Of a stretch of DNA of 32,852 bases, positions 1-7,884 are shown one piece after another. The position numbers were made by a program, and so were the translations under genes. The notes under the pieces were generated by a model. It saw only the letters and a list, made by a program, of their open reading frames with translations, was not told the origin of the DNA and searched no databases. The DNA is from an uncultured Bacilli bacterium. Its GTDB lineage: Bacteria > Bacillota_I > Bacilli_A > RF39 > UBA660. The stretch covers positions 1 through 32,852 of the forward strand of contig CALVSQ010000012.1 of assembly GCA_944359085.1 (NCBI GenBank). Direction: 5' to 3'. The stretch's first letter is position 1. Each line of letters opens with the position of its first letter.

Positions 1-1647
1 ATAGTTATTTATAATTCATTTGCTATTTCAGTAATGGAAAGAAAAAAACAATTTGGTTTATTTTCAAGTATTGGTGCCACTCAAAAACAATTAAGACATA
101 CTGTATTTTTTGAAGCGTTTATAGTAGGAATTATTGGTATACCATTAGGAGTTTTATCAGCTTATTTAGGAATCGGAATAGTTTTAATGATAGTTAATAA
201 ATTATTACCTAATTGGTTTGATTTCCCACTCGCTTTAGCCACTTATCCATTATTCATTATTATTCCAATTATTTTTATGATAATAACTATATTAGTATCA
301 GCTTTTTTACCTGCTAGAAGCGCTAGTAAAGTAAGTCCTATTGAAGCTATTAGATTAAATGATGATATTAAAATTAAATCTAAAAAATTAAAAACACCTA
401 AAATAATAAAATTATTTGGTGTTGAAGGTGAAATAGCTTATAAAAATATGAAAAGAAATAAGAAAAAATATAGAATAACTATTATTTCATTATTTATAAG
501 TATTGTATTATTTGTATCATTTAGTAGTTTATTAAAATATGGTTTAACAAGTGCTTATGACTTTACTGAATTACCTAAATATGAATACGCTGCAAGTTTT
601 TCTAGTGATAAACAAGAAAGCATAGATTCAATTATTAATCAAGTTTTAAAAATAGATGGTATTAAAAAATATAGTGTATATAATCAAGCTAATTTTTTAA
701 CAGATAATAATAATTATTTTACTAAAGAAGTATTAGATATGGAAAATACAGATAATGATAGAATAAGTGTTAATGTGTTAAGTTTAGATAATAAATCATA
801 TGAAGAATACAAAAAACAAATTGGATTAACATCTAATCAACCTATATTACTTAATACATATAGTTACATTAAATATAGTAATAATTCAAGAAAACAGATA
901 ACAGTTACTCCTTATAATAAAATATCATCATTAGAAATAAGAACATTTGATGAAAAAAATAGTTTTAAATTAGACAATATATATTCTACTTCAATATTAC
1001 CATTTGGAATAGAAGAAACTTATTTAGGAATTATGACAATAATAGTAAATGAAGAAACATATAATCAATTAAAAGTTGATAATAACTATTATTCATCTAT
1101 GTATGTTTTAGCTGACAATTATGATGAATTTGATAAATTATTAGATAGTGAAAGTAAAGAAAATATATTAACTGATGATGTTTCAGTTTATACTACAAAT
1201 ATTAAAAAAGAATTACAATTATTATCTAATATAGTATTTGTTATTAAATTATTATTATATGGTTTTATTAGTTTAGTTACATTAATAGGTGTTACTAGTG
1301 TAATAAATACTATTAATACTAGTATTGCTTTAAGAAAAAAAGAATTTGCAGTACTAAGAAGTATTGGTTTAACACCAAAAGGATTTAATAAAATGATGTT
1401 ATTTGAATGCTTATTCTTTGGATTAAAATCATTACTATATGGTCTACCAGTCTCATTTATAGTTATATATTTATTCCATTTATCATTTAATGGTATTGTG
1501 TCATTTGATAGTATGTTAATACCTTATGAAAGTATATTAATAGCTATATTTGGTGTATTTATTATAGTTTTAATAAGTATGTGGTATGCTACTATAAAAA
1601 TTAAAAAAGATAATATTTTAGATGCAATAAGAGAAGAAAATATTTAA
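1..1647 (+). CDS. FtsX-type ABC transporter permease, C-terminal part (5' truncated by window)
   Basis: The reading frame is open from the first base, and the residues before the first ATG (NSFAISV, then MERKKQFGLFSSIGAT) already look like the core of an FtsX domain, so the gene starts outside the window. What remains holds the end of a first FtsX domain (residues about 1-130 with three membrane segments), a new membrane segment near residue 160, an extracellular region of about 200 residues, and a second C-terminal FtsX domain (LRKKEFAVLRSIGLTPKGF). This two-domain plan is typical of permeases of about 800 residues that work with a separate ATPase in peptide or antibiotic response, or in lipid-associated export. 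The substrate cannot be told. The ATPase gene is probably just upstream, outside the window. Confidence 0.85.
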   Translation: MVIYNSFAISVMERKKQFGLFSSIGATQKQLRHTVFFEAFIVGIIGIPLGVLSAYLGIGIVLMIVNKLLPNWFDFPLALATYPLFIIIPIIFMIITILVSAFLPARSASKVSPIEAIRLNDDIKIKSKKLKTPKIIKLFGVEGEIAYKNMKRNKKKYRITIISLFISIVLFVSFSSLLKYGLTSAYDFTELPKYEYAASFSSDKQESIDSIINQVLKIDGIKKYSVYNQANFLTDNNNYFTKEVLDMENTDNDRISVNVLSLDNKSYEEYKKQIGLTSNQPILLNTYSYIKYSNNSRKQITVTPYNKISSLEIRTFDEKNSFKLDNIYSTSILPFGIEETYLGIMTIIVNEETYNQLKVDNNYYSSMYVLADNYDEFDKLLDSESKENILTDDVSVYTTNIKKELQLLSNIVFVIKLLLYGFISLVTLIGVTSVINTINTSIALRKKEFAVLRSIGLTPKGFNKMMLFECLFFGLKSLLYGLPVSFIVIYLFHLSFNGIVSFDSMLIPYESILIAIFGVFIIVLISMWYATIKIKKDNILDAIREENI

Positions 1648-1665
1648 AAATTTCTTCTCTTTTTT
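1631..1665 (+). terminator. Rho-independent terminator after the permease
   Basis: GAGAAGAAA (1631-1639) pairs with TTTCTTCTC (1651-1659) and is followed by six T. The stem overlaps the last codons of the permease gene. Confidence 0.8.
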
Positions 1666-1708
1666 GTAAAGTTTTTTGATAAATTTCCGCGCGTACGTAA
1701 TTTAGGTA

Positions 1709-1737
1709 TTGAAATTAATAAAAAAATATAATATAAT
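1709..1737 (+). promoter_or_regulatory. Sigma-A-type promoter of the first prepilin-like gene
   Basis: TTGAAA (1709-1714) lies 17 bases from a perfect TATAAT (1732-1737), 25 bases before the start codon. Just upstream, at 1688-1698, is the GC-rich stretch CGCGCGTACGT, which stands out in this AT-rich DNA and might bind a regulator. Confidence 0.75.
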
Positions 1738-1761
1738 TTATTTATAATAGGAGAGATGATT

Positions 1762-3474
1762 ATGGGAAATTTAAAAAATTACAAAACCTTTGGTTTTACA
1801 CTTATTGAGTTATTAGCAGTAATTATAATTTTAGCTATAGTAGCATTAATCGCAACACCAATCGTATTAGATATAATAGATGATGCAAGAATATCAGCAG
1901 GCAAGTCAGAAGCAAATATGATATTGAGTGGAATAAATAATTATTGTGCTAGTGAAGATATGAAATATCAATTAGATAATAATTATGAAAGAATATGTAT
2001 ATCAAGTATGGATAAAGATGATGTACCAACAATGGTAAATTTAGGAAATGCGACAATAGATAAAATTACATATAATGGATCTAAATTAACTGAATTAGTA
2101 ATAACAAGTAATAATCATAAATTTACATTATGTCCAAGTGGCACATTTGCAATGGATGATGAAAAATGCGATGATGAAGTAGCACAATCAGGAAATTTAA
2201 TATCAACATTATTAGAACAATATCAAGAAGGAGAAACAACAGGATTAGTAAAAGATACAACAAATCCAAATTTGTATTATTACACAGGAACAAATGAAGA
2301 AGTAGCAAATAATTTCTTATGGTATGGAGGCCATCAATGGCGAGTATTAGAATTTGATACTGCAGAAAAAACATTAACTTTGATTACTCAACAGCCATTA
2401 ACAGCAATCCGACCAGCTAGTGCAGCATGGACAACAAAAGATGCATATGAATCAAGTTATATCAATACATGGTTAAAAGATTATTTTTTGAACAGATTAG
2501 ATAATAGTATTCAAAGCAATATTTTGTATAGTACATTTAATGTAGGAATATATACAGATGTTGATGAAATTACAACAAATCAAAAAGTAGGATTATTGGA
2601 TAATGGTCAATATATAAGAGCAGGAGAGGCTGGTTCATATTTAGATATAAAAGATAATTTTTGGTTAGGAAATAGGTATAGTTCATCTGACATTAGTTAT
2701 GTTAGTGAAAATGGTGTTAGTTACATTGGTCCTTGGAGGGCTCATGGAGTTCGTCCAGTTATAAAAATTTCTGATATAACCATCATAGGTGATGGTACTC
2801 TTACTAATAGTTATCATACTGAAAACAAAGCAAGCAATACAAATGAAGTCCAAGTAGGAGAATATATTAATGTGCCATATAGTGGAAGTGATAGTGCTTG
2901 TGGAAGTGATAATATGTGTACGTTTAGAGTGATAAATAAAGACGGTGATAGTATCAAAGTAGTACTAAATGGCTTGCTTTCAACAACAAGTCAATGGGCA
3001 GATAATGTAAGTGATAACATAACAACAGGTGATTTGATATATACGAATGTATTAGATAACTTTATTGAAAATATTGATAGTAAATATATAACAACAGGAA
3101 CATATGGAGTGGGAATTTATGATGGCACAAATAGTTATACAGTACCACAAAGTACAACGATAACTGCTAATATAGGATTACCAACAGTTGGTGAGATGTT
3201 CAGTGGAAATGATATAGATTTAAGTACATCAAATTCAAAAACATTTGTAGATGTAAACACAATAGAAAATCCAATTGACACAGGTGGCTATTGGACAATG
3301 AATAGATTAGGTTCATCTTATGTTCGCTATGTATACGGCTTTGGCATTCTTGGTGACATTAGGCATTCAGATATGATTGGCGTTCGCACAGTAATATATT
3401 TGAAGTCAGGGGTTTCAGCCATAAATTTCTCATCTGGAGAAGGAACTGCGCAATCACCATATGTGTTAGAATAA
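1762..3474 (+). CDS. Prepilin-like surface protein with two repeated GVRPVI-ending domains
   Basis: The N-terminus is a type IV prepilin signal: short basic leader, then G11 before F12 of FTLIELLAVIIILAIV, with Glu at +5. A prepilin peptidase should cut there and leave an N-methylated Phe on a membrane helix. The start at 1762 is preferred because AGGAG (1749-1753) is 8 bases away; the ATG at 1756 is too close. At 570 residues it is far longer than a major pilin. After the stalk come two related domains, each ending in G-V-R-P/T-V-I-K/Y-I/L (about residues 332-338 and 540-546). Both contain a short segment (residues 305-328 and 516-539) where similarity to the paralogue at 21918 collapses. 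The rest of the two proteins aligns closely (NNFLWYGGHQWRV, TLTLITQQPL, CGSDN, TFVD.NTIENP). The likely role is a minor pilin or adhesin exposed on the wall; the ligand is unknown. No pilus assembly genes are in the window. Confidence 0.8.
   Translation: MGNLKNYKTFGFTLIELLAVIIILAIVALIATPIVLDIIDDARISAGKSEANMILSGINNYCASEDMKYQLDNNYERICISSMDKDDVPTMVNLGNATIDKITYNGSKLTELVITSNNHKFTLCPSGTFAMDDEKCDDEVAQSGNLISTLLEQYQEGETTGLVKDTTNPNLYYYTGTNEEVANNFLWYGGHQWRVLEFDTAEKTLTLITQQPLTAIRPASAAWTTKDAYESSYINTWLKDYFLNRLDNSIQSNILYSTFNVGIYTDVDEITTNQKVGLLDNGQYIRAGEAGSYLDIKDNFWLGNRYSSSDISYVSENGVSYIGPWRAHGVRPVIKISDITIIGDGTLTNSYHTENKASNTNEVQVGEYINVPYSGSDSACGSDNMCTFRVINKDGDSIKVVLNGLLSTTSQWADNVSDNITTGDLIYTNVLDNFIENIDSKYITTGTYGVGIYDGTNSYTVPQSTTITANIGLPTVGEMFSGNDIDLSTSNSKTFVDVNTIENPIDTGGYWTMNRLGSSYVRYVYGFGILGDIRHSDMIGVRTVIYLKSGVSAINFSSGEGTAQSPYVLE
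2674..2745 (+). other. Divergent segment 1 of the first prepilin-like gene
   Basis: This segment lies between the conserved FWLGN and GVRPVI codons. Most codons here end in T or C, and it reads richer in G and C than the flanking A-ending codons. The matching segment in the paralogue (22836-22910) differs at most positions and is one codon longer. Confidence 0.6.
3307..3378 (+). other. Divergent segment 2 of the first prepilin-like gene
   Basis: This segment lies between W-T-M-N-R and G-V-R-T-V-I. Codons such as CGC, GGC, TAC, GAC and CAT are common here though rare around it. The matching paralogue segment is 23487-23576 and is six codons longer. Confidence 0.6.
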
Positions 3475-3516
3475 GTAAATAATTAGATAATGGAAAAAAT
3501 TTTAATAGAATTAAAG

Positions 3517-3548
3517 TCACACTTCGTCGATAATTTGGTAAGGTGTGA
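3517..3548 (+). other. Hairpin in the 3' region of the prepilin transcript
   Basis: TCACACTT (3517-3524) can pair with AAGGTGTGA (3540-3548) with one bulged G. No T-run follows, so it is not a standard terminator; it may stabilise the 3' end. Confidence 0.35.
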
Positions 3549-3606
3549 TTAATGTTGATATGATAATATAAAATTTAATAATAAAATATTTTAAAGTACA
3601 AAAATA

Positions 3607-3631
3607 CTAATGGGTTTCCATTAGTTTTTTT
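3607..3631 (+). terminator. Bidirectional terminator
   Basis: CTAATGG (3607-3613) and CCATTAG (3618-3624) form a stem with a 4-base loop. Seven T follow on the plus strand (3625-3631), and TATTTTTG follows on the minus strand. It can end the prepilin transcript and also the short minus-strand transcript starting near 3754; the minus ORF's stop codon sits in the stem. Confidence 0.75.
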
Positions 3632-3735
3632 GTGCATAATCTTAATAATATTAAAAGTATAATAATAGGTGATAAAACAAGAAATAAAACAGTTGAAATA
3701 GTTAAACCAATTGCAACAATACTTAAATTTTTGAT
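3607..3735 (-). CDS. Small hydrophobic one-helix peptide (about 42 aa), non-AUG start
   Basis: A strong minus-strand promoter (TATAAT at 3766-3761) should start RNA near 3754. The RNA then carries GAGGCGAT, close to the window's usual GGTGAT-type ribosome site, and three bases later the codon ATC (3735-3733), with ATT just before it. From there an open frame reads IKNLSIVAIGLTISTVLFLV and continues as a long hydrophobic helix with a basic tail (RLCTKKL) and a stop inside a terminator stem. No ATG, GTG or TTG starts this frame; an in-frame TGA lies upstream at 3747-3745. The size, single membrane helix and compact promoter-terminator unit recall small toxic or signalling membrane peptides, but I recognise no family. 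It could instead be a non-coding RNA. A longer frame in this region (3575-3772) would start upstream of the promoter and is unlikely. Confidence 0.4.
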   Translation of the reverse strand: MKNLSIVAIGLTISTVLFLVLSPIIILLILLRLCTKKLMETH

Positions 3736-3760
3736 AATATCGCCTCATTTCTAATACAAA

Positions 3761-3789
3761 ATTATAGCACACATTTCTAGTATTGACAA
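3761..3789 (-). promoter_or_regulatory. Minus-strand promoter of the small hydrophobic ORF
   Basis: Read on the minus strand: TTGTCA (3789-3784), 17 bases, TATAAT (3766-3761). Its -35 box overlaps the plus-strand -35 box of aspS (3783-3788) on five bases. Confidence 0.65.
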
Positions 3790-3810
3790 GTTTTAAAAAT
3801 ATGATACAAT
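3783..3810 (+). promoter_or_regulatory. Promoter of the aspS T-box transcript
   Basis: TTGACA (3783-3788), 16 bases, TACAAT (3805-3810). RNA would start near 3817, ahead of the T-box leader. Confidence 0.65.
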
Positions 3811-3849
3811 ATATTTAATATTTGTTTGAAAGAGTATATATATTTGTTA

Positions 3850-4014
3850 TTTAGAGAGCTGATGTTGGGTGAAAATCAGTTAAGAAATATATAGAAAGAC
3901 ATCAAACGATAAAATAATCGGTTAATCCCGTTAAAGATTTAAGAGCATAGAATTCTATGAAATAAGGTGGCACCGCGAAATAATTCGTCCTTATATTTAT
4001 AGGATTTTTTTAAT
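3850..4014 (+). promoter_or_regulatory. T-box riboswitch (tRNA-Asp) leader of aspS
   Basis: The leader has the stem I start AGAGAGCTGATG (3853-3864), a purine-rich stretch with the candidate specifier codon GAC (3898-3900, Asp), the T-box sequence GGTGGCACCGCG (3966-3977), and a terminator-like hairpin (TCCTTAT with ATAGGA, then seven T, ending about 4012). Uncharged tRNA-Asp should pair with GAC and with the T-box bulge and allow read-through into aspS. This is established for the T-box family; the specifier choice is my reading and agrees with the downstream gene. Confidence 0.9.
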
Positions 4015-4027
4015 TATAGGAGGATTT

Positions 4028-5761
4028 ATGAAAGTAAATAATAATACAAATTTTAATATTAAAAATGTAGGTGAAGTAGTAACATTATATGGTTGGGTAG
4101 CTAAAAAAAGAAATTTAGGTGGTTTAATTTTTATTGATTTAAGAGATAGAAGTGGAATTATTCAATTAGCTGTTAAACCTGATAATAAATATTACGATTT
4201 AGCTGAATCTTTAAAAAATGAGTATGTTATTAAAGTAGAAGGTATTATAACTGAAAGGGAAAGTAAAAATAAAAATTTATTAACTGGCGATATTGAAGTT
4301 ATCATTAATGAATTAGAAGTATTAAATACTAGTATTGATTTACCTTTTAATTTAAATGATACTACTGCTTTAGAAGATACAAGATTAAAATATCGTTATT
4401 TAGATTTAAGAAGAAGTGAAATAAAAGAAAAGTTAGAAGCTAGACATAAAATTACTTTTGCTATAAGAGAATATTTAAATAAATTAAATTTCTTAGAAAT
4501 TGAAACACCAATTTTATGTAAAAGTACACCTGAAGGAGCAAGAGATTATTTAGTTCCATCTCGTATATTTAATGGTAGATTTTATGCTTTACCTCAATCA
4601 CCACAAATATTTAAACAATTATTAATGGTTGGTGGTATGGAAAGATATTTTCAAATTGCTAAATGTTTTAGAGATGAAGATTTAAGAGCTGATAGGCAAC
4701 CAGAATTTACGCAAGTTGATATGGAAATGAGTTTTGTAACTGAAGATGATGTTATGAATTTAACAGAAGGATTAATAGCTTATATATTTAAACAAGTTAA
4801 AAATATTGATATTAAATTACCTTTAAGAAGAATGAAATATGATGATGCTATAAATTATTATGGCTCTGATAAACCTGATTTAAGATTTGATATGAAAATT
4901 AATGATATAACTGATATTTTTAAAGATACTGAATTTACTATTTTTAAAGATGTATTAAATAATAATGGTATAATCAATTGTTTAGTTGTTAAAAATAGTG
5001 CGGATAAATTTTCAAGAAAAGATATTGATAAATTAACTGAATTTGTTAAAACATATAAAGCAAAAGGTTTAGCTTATATTAAAATAGATAATGAAGTAAC
5101 AGGAAGTATTGCTAAAGTTATAACTAATGTAGAATTAAGTAATTTAAAATCTAAATTAAATTTAGAAAATAATGATTTAGTTTTAATTATATCTGATAAA
5201 AAACAAATAGTTAAACAAGCATTAGGGGCTTTAAGATTACATTTAGGTAAACAATTAAATTTAATAAGTAATAATTATGAATTATTATGGGTTGTTGATT
5301 TTCCTTCATTTGAATATAGTGAAGAAGAAAATAGATATGTAGCTTGTCACCATCCTTTTACTGCTCCAAAAGATAGTGATATCGATAAATTATTAACTGA
5401 TAAAGCTAACTGTTATTCTAAAGCTTACGACATTGTAATTAATGGTTATGAAGCAGGTGGAGGAAGTATTAGAATTCATGACCAAGAAGTTCAAAAGAAA
5501 ATGTTTGAAGCATTAGAATTAACTGATGAACAAATTAAAGAAAAATTTGGTTTCTTTGTTGATGCATTAAAATATGGAACACCTCCACATGGTGGCTTAG
5601 CGTTAGGTTTAGATAGATTAACGATGTTACTTACTAATACTGAAAATATAAGAGATGTTATAGCATTTCCTAAAACAGCTAGTGCATCTGATTTAATGAG
5701 TGAATGTCCGAATATTGTCGACGAAAAACAACTAAAAGAGTTAGGTATAAAAACAAATTAG
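4028..5761 (+). CDS. aspS: Aspartyl-tRNA synthetase
   Basis: This class II enzyme charges tRNA-Asp with aspartate in the cytoplasm. At 577 residues it is the usual bacterial length. An N-terminal OB fold (about 1-105, GWVAKKRNLGGLIFIDLRDR) binds the anticodon. The catalytic core has motif 1 (IETPIL), motif 2 (FRDEDLRADRQPEFTQVDME) and motif 3 (GLALGLDRLTMLL). A bacterial GAD insert lies between motifs 2 and 3 (about 290-420). TAGGAGGAT precedes the ATG closely. The upstream T-box matches an aspartate-responsive gene. No Asp-tRNA amidotransferase (gatCAB) genes are nearby, so I cannot tell whether the enzyme is discriminating. Confidence 0.97.
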   Translation: MKVNNNTNFNIKNVGEVVTLYGWVAKKRNLGGLIFIDLRDRSGIIQLAVKPDNKYYDLAESLKNEYVIKVEGIITERESKNKNLLTGDIEVIINELEVLNTSIDLPFNLNDTTALEDTRLKYRYLDLRRSEIKEKLEARHKITFAIREYLNKLNFLEIETPILCKSTPEGARDYLVPSRIFNGRFYALPQSPQIFKQLLMVGGMERYFQIAKCFRDEDLRADRQPEFTQVDMEMSFVTEDDVMNLTEGLIAYIFKQVKNIDIKLPLRRMKYDDAINYYGSDKPDLRFDMKINDITDIFKDTEFTIFKDVLNNNGIINCLVVKNSADKFSRKDIDKLTEFVKTYKAKGLAYIKIDNEVTGSIAKVITNVELSNLKSKLNLENNDLVLIISDKKQIVKQALGALRLHLGKQLNLISNNYELLWVVDFPSFEYSEEENRYVACHHPFTAPKDSDIDKLLTDKANCYSKAYDIVINGYEAGGGSIRIHDQEVQKKMFEALELTDEQIKEKFGFFVDALKYGTPPHGGLALGLDRLTMLLTNTENIRDVIAFPKTASASDLMSECPNIVDEKQLKELGIKTN

Positions 5762-5770
5762 TTGTTTTTT
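5724..5770 (+). terminator. Terminator overlapping the end of aspS
   Basis: AAAAACAACTAA (5724-5735) is complementary to TTAGTTGTTTTT (5758-5769) around a 22-base loop, ending in a T-run. The stem is inside the last aspS codons and its stop. Confidence 0.6.
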
Positions 5771-5784
5771 AATAATTTATTTTA

Positions 5785-5793
5785 TGATATAAT
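5785..5793 (+). promoter_or_regulatory. Extended -10 promoter (TGATATAAT)
   Basis: TGA plus TATAAT (5788-5793), 20 bases before the GTG start at 5814, with no convincing -35 box. The same nine bases precede genes at 7291, 9379 and 13333 and recur at 32774. Confidence 0.5.
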
Positions 5794-5813
5794 TAATAAT
5801 GGAGAGTGATTAC

Positions 5814-6527
5814 GTGAATAAAACAGCGAAAATAATTCTTAACGTATTAATATTAATTTTAATTAGTATAATAATATTTTTAGTTCTTAGAAATTTTTTA
5901 TTAGATAAAAAATTAAAAGATGAAATAAATAAAACATATAATTTAATTATTATGGATGATTATAATTATAAAGATGTTTATGAAAAAATTGATAATATAG
6001 TAACAAAAGAAGGTTACGCAATAGTAGAAGATTCAGCTAAAGATTATTTATTAGATTATTTTTTAGAAGTATTAAATTTAGATGAAACTTATGAAAAAGC
6101 TAATATTGAAAATATAATATCAATCGAAAATATTAAAAAAGATGGTAAAAAATTTAAAAATTCTAAAGAAACTTTATCTAGTTTAAAAGAAAGTATAGAA
6201 AATATTGAAGAAGAAATTTTAAATAATTTAAACAAAGAAAAAATGATAAGTTATATAAATGATAAAAATTTAGCTGATAGTTATATTAAATTATATGAAT
6301 CATTAGATTTTATGAAAGATAAAAATATTGAAAAAAGAAAAAGTCAAATTGAAGATAAAGTTAATTCATATTTATCTAAAATAAATAAAATAGAAGAAGT
6401 AATTGATTTTTTAATTAAAAATAATAATTGGAAAGTAGAAAATGAACAAGTAAAATATGAAGATGAACAATTATCTATTGAATATAATGAGATGATTAAT
6501 TCAATATATGAAGAAACCAATAATTAA
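5814..6527 (+). CDS. Membrane-anchored helical protein of unknown function
   Basis: The start is taken at GTG 5814 because GGAGAGTGAT (5801-5810) is then a correctly placed ribosome site; the ATG at 5799 overlaps that site. The 237-residue product has one N-terminal membrane helix (about residues 5-28, IILNVLILILISIIIFLVL), then a charged, strongly helical outer or cytoplasmic part rich in Lys, Glu, Asn and Ile with coiled-coil tendency. I see no catalytic motif. Its end overlaps the pentapeptide gene by 20 bases, so the two are probably cotranscribed and translationally coupled. Topology is probably N-in with most of the chain outside, given few positive charges before the helix; this is weak. 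I do not recognise the family. Confidence 0.65.
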   Translation: MNKTAKIILNVLILILISIIIFLVLRNFLLDKKLKDEINKTYNLIIMDDYNYKDVYEKIDNIVTKEGYAIVEDSAKDYLLDYFLEVLNLDETYEKANIENIISIENIKKDGKKFKNSKETLSSLKESIENIEEEILNNLNKEKMISYINDKNLADSYIKLYESLDFMKDKNIEKRKSQIEDKVNSYLSKINKIEEVIDFLIKNNNWKVENEQVKYEDEQLSIEYNEMINSIYEETNN

Positions 6528-7125
6528 AATTGTAGATGAAATTGGTATAGTTAGTTCATTAACCAATTGTATTTTTAACAATGTTAAAATAACAAATCAA
6601 GAGGGAAGCGTTACTTGTAAAGAAGTATTATTTGATAGTTGTGAAATAGAAAAAGTGGATTTTACTAAGCATAAAATAAAAAAATTAGAATTTATTGATT
6701 GTAAAATAGTAAATTGTGATTTATCAAATTTTGAATTTGAGCAAATATCTATTACAAGAAGTGAATTTATTAATTGTAAAATGATGGGAACTAATTTTAT
6801 TGAATCTTCACTTTTTGATTGTTTATTTGATAATTGTGTATGTAGATATATTAATTTTTCTAATGTGAAAATTAAAAATAGCATATTTAAAAAAAGTATT
6901 TTTATAGAATCTAATTTTTTAGAAGTTATAAGTAATAATTTAATCATTGATGATTGTAATTTTACTAATAGCCAATTTTATAATAATGACTTTAAAAATA
7001 TTGATTTTTCAACATCTATAATAACTAATATAACTACTGATTTAAAAAGTATAAAAAAAATAACTGTTAATAGTAATCAAGCTATTGATTTAGCTGTTCT
7101 TTTAGATATAAATGTTAAACTGTAA
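6508..7125 (+). CDS. Pentapeptide-repeat protein
   Basis: The 205 residues show the repeating A/C-x-[F/I]-x-x pattern of right-handed quadrilateral beta helices: NCIFNNVKI, DSCEIEKVDF, FIDCKIVNCDLSNF, FINCKMMGTNF, SLFDCLFDNC, SIFKKSIF, FTNSQFYNNDF. Cys is unusually common at the inward-facing positions. There is no signal peptide or membrane segment, so it is probably cytoplasmic. Family members include the DNA-mimic gyrase protectors (Qnr, MfpA), but most have no known role and nothing here points to gyrase. The gene starts inside the end of the upstream membrane-protein gene and ends in a strong terminator, making a two-gene unit behind the promoter at 5785. Confidence 0.8.
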   Translation: MKKPIIKIVDEIGIVSSLTNCIFNNVKITNQEGSVTCKEVLFDSCEIEKVDFTKHKIKKLEFIDCKIVNCDLSNFEFEQISITRSEFINCKMMGTNFIESSLFDCLFDNCVCRYINFSNVKIKNSIFKKSIFIESNFLEVISNNLIIDDCNFTNSQFYNNDFKNIDFSTSIITNITTDLKSIKKITVNSNQAIDLAVLLDINVKL

Positions 7126-7144
7126 TAATTTTTTACAGTTTTTT
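7117..7144 (+). terminator. Terminator after the pentapeptide gene
   Basis: AAACTGTAA (7117-7125) pairs with TTACAGTTT (7133-7141), then T. The stem includes the stop codon. Confidence 0.8.
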
Positions 7145-7157
7145 AATATAATTAATT

Positions 7158-7274
7158 ATGAGAACTATATTTTATTTAATTTTAGGATTTATTTTAAATG
7201 TGATTTTTCTTATAATACTATTACCAATTTTAACAATAAATAAAATATATCAAATTATAAATAATATGATATAA
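7158..7274 (+). CDS. Possible 38-residue membrane peptide, perhaps leaderless
   Basis: ATG 7158 opens a frame MRTIFYLILGFILNVIFLII followed by LLPILTINKIYQIINNMI and a stop at 7274: one hydrophobic helix with a polar tail. TATAAT lies at 7147-7152, only six bases before the ATG, so any transcript from it would begin at or near the start codon; there is no ribosome site and no clear -35. The frame fills the gap between the terminator at 7144 and the PAP2 promoter. AT-rich DNA easily yields short hydrophobic frames, so this may be chance. Confidence 0.3.
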   Translation: MRTIFYLILGFILNVIFLIILLPILTINKIYQIINNMI

Positions 7275-7275
7275 T
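7267..7275 (+). promoter_or_regulatory. Extended -10 promoter (TGATATAAT) of the PAP2 gene
   Basis: TGA plus TATAAT (7270-7275) stands 15 bases before ATG 7291, with GGTGAT (7282-7287) in between. No good -35 box is seen. The 5' untranslated region would be very short. Confidence 0.5.
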
Positions 7276-7290
7276 TGATGTGGTGATAGT

Positions 7291-7872
7291 ATGAAAACTA
7301 TTTTAAGTATTTTTTTGTTTATTGTTTTTTTGTTAGGTGTTTATTTTAACAAATATTTAATTTGGATAGATGATTTTGGTTACTCAATTATTTCATTATT
7401 TATTTCTGATACTATGACTAACATAATGAAATTTATTACTTTTTTTGCAGATCCTATTTGGTGTATATTATTTAGTTGTTTAGTCATTGTATTATGGAAA
7501 AAAATAAGAAAAGTTTTTTTAATTAATTTATTATCCGTTTTTACATTGAACTATATTTTAAAATTAATTTTTTCAAGAGAAAGGCCAATTGATATAAATA
7601 TAATTACTGAAACAGGTTATAGTTTTCCTAGTGGACATGCTATGATAAGTTTAGCTATTTATGGATTTCTAGCTTATTTATTATGGAAAAGTGATTATAA
7701 ATATAAAAAAATTTGTATTTCATTATTGATATTGTTAATAATTTTGATAGGTATTAGTAGAATATATTTAGGTGTTCATTATACATCAGATGTAATTGCG
7801 GGATTTATTATATCACTTAGTTATTTGTTATTTTTTATTGATTTTATTTATCCAAAAATAAAAGAGAAGTGA
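7291..7872 (+). CDS. PAP2-family membrane phosphatase
   Basis: A 193-residue integral membrane protein with about six helices and the full three-part phosphatase signature: K-x6-R-P (KLIFSRERP, about residues 90-98), PSGH (about 111-114), and S-R-x5-H-x3-D (SRIYLGVHYTSD, about 157-168). The two His are the expected nucleophile and acid/base. Such enzymes remove phosphate from lipid phosphates, including undecaprenyl pyrophosphate (BcrC/PgpB type), which would suit the many wall genes in this window; phosphatidic acid or phosphatidylglycerol phosphate are also possible. It appears to be a single-gene unit, with its own promoter and a terminator shared with the convergent gene downstream. Confidence 0.88.
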   Translation: MKTILSIFLFIVFLLGVYFNKYLIWIDDFGYSIISLFISDTMTNIMKFITFFADPIWCILFSCLVIVLWKKIRKVFLINLLSVFTLNYILKLIFSRERPIDINIITETGYSFPSGHAMISLAIYGFLAYLLWKSDYKYKKICISLLILLIILIGISRIYLGVHYTSDVIAGFIISLSYLLFFIDFIYPKIKEK

Positions 7873-7883
7873 TTTTCTTTTAT
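7858..7883. terminator. Convergent terminator between the PAP2 gene and the minus-strand gene
   Basis: ATAAAAGAGAA (7858-7868) pairs with TTTTCTTTTAT (7873-7883) around GTGA, 11 pairs including one G-T. The minus strand continues into TTTTT, so it should work well for the minus-strand gene and also close the PAP2 transcript. Confidence 0.6.
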
Positions 7884-7884
7884 A

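Noticed and set aside
1756-1761. ATG at 1756 as the start of the first prepilin-like gene.
   Set aside because: It lies 2 bases from the AGGAG site; ATG 1762 has normal spacing and gives the usual short leader.
2123-2374. Open frame opposite the first prepilin-like gene.
   Set aside because: It is the shadow of A-ending codons in the real gene, with a Leu/Ile/His-rich low-complexity product and no ribosome site.
3575-3772. A 65-codon minus-strand frame next to aspS.
   Set aside because: It starts upstream of the minus-strand -10 box, has no ribosome site, and the other frame (3735-3607) fits the promoter, ribosome site and terminator better.
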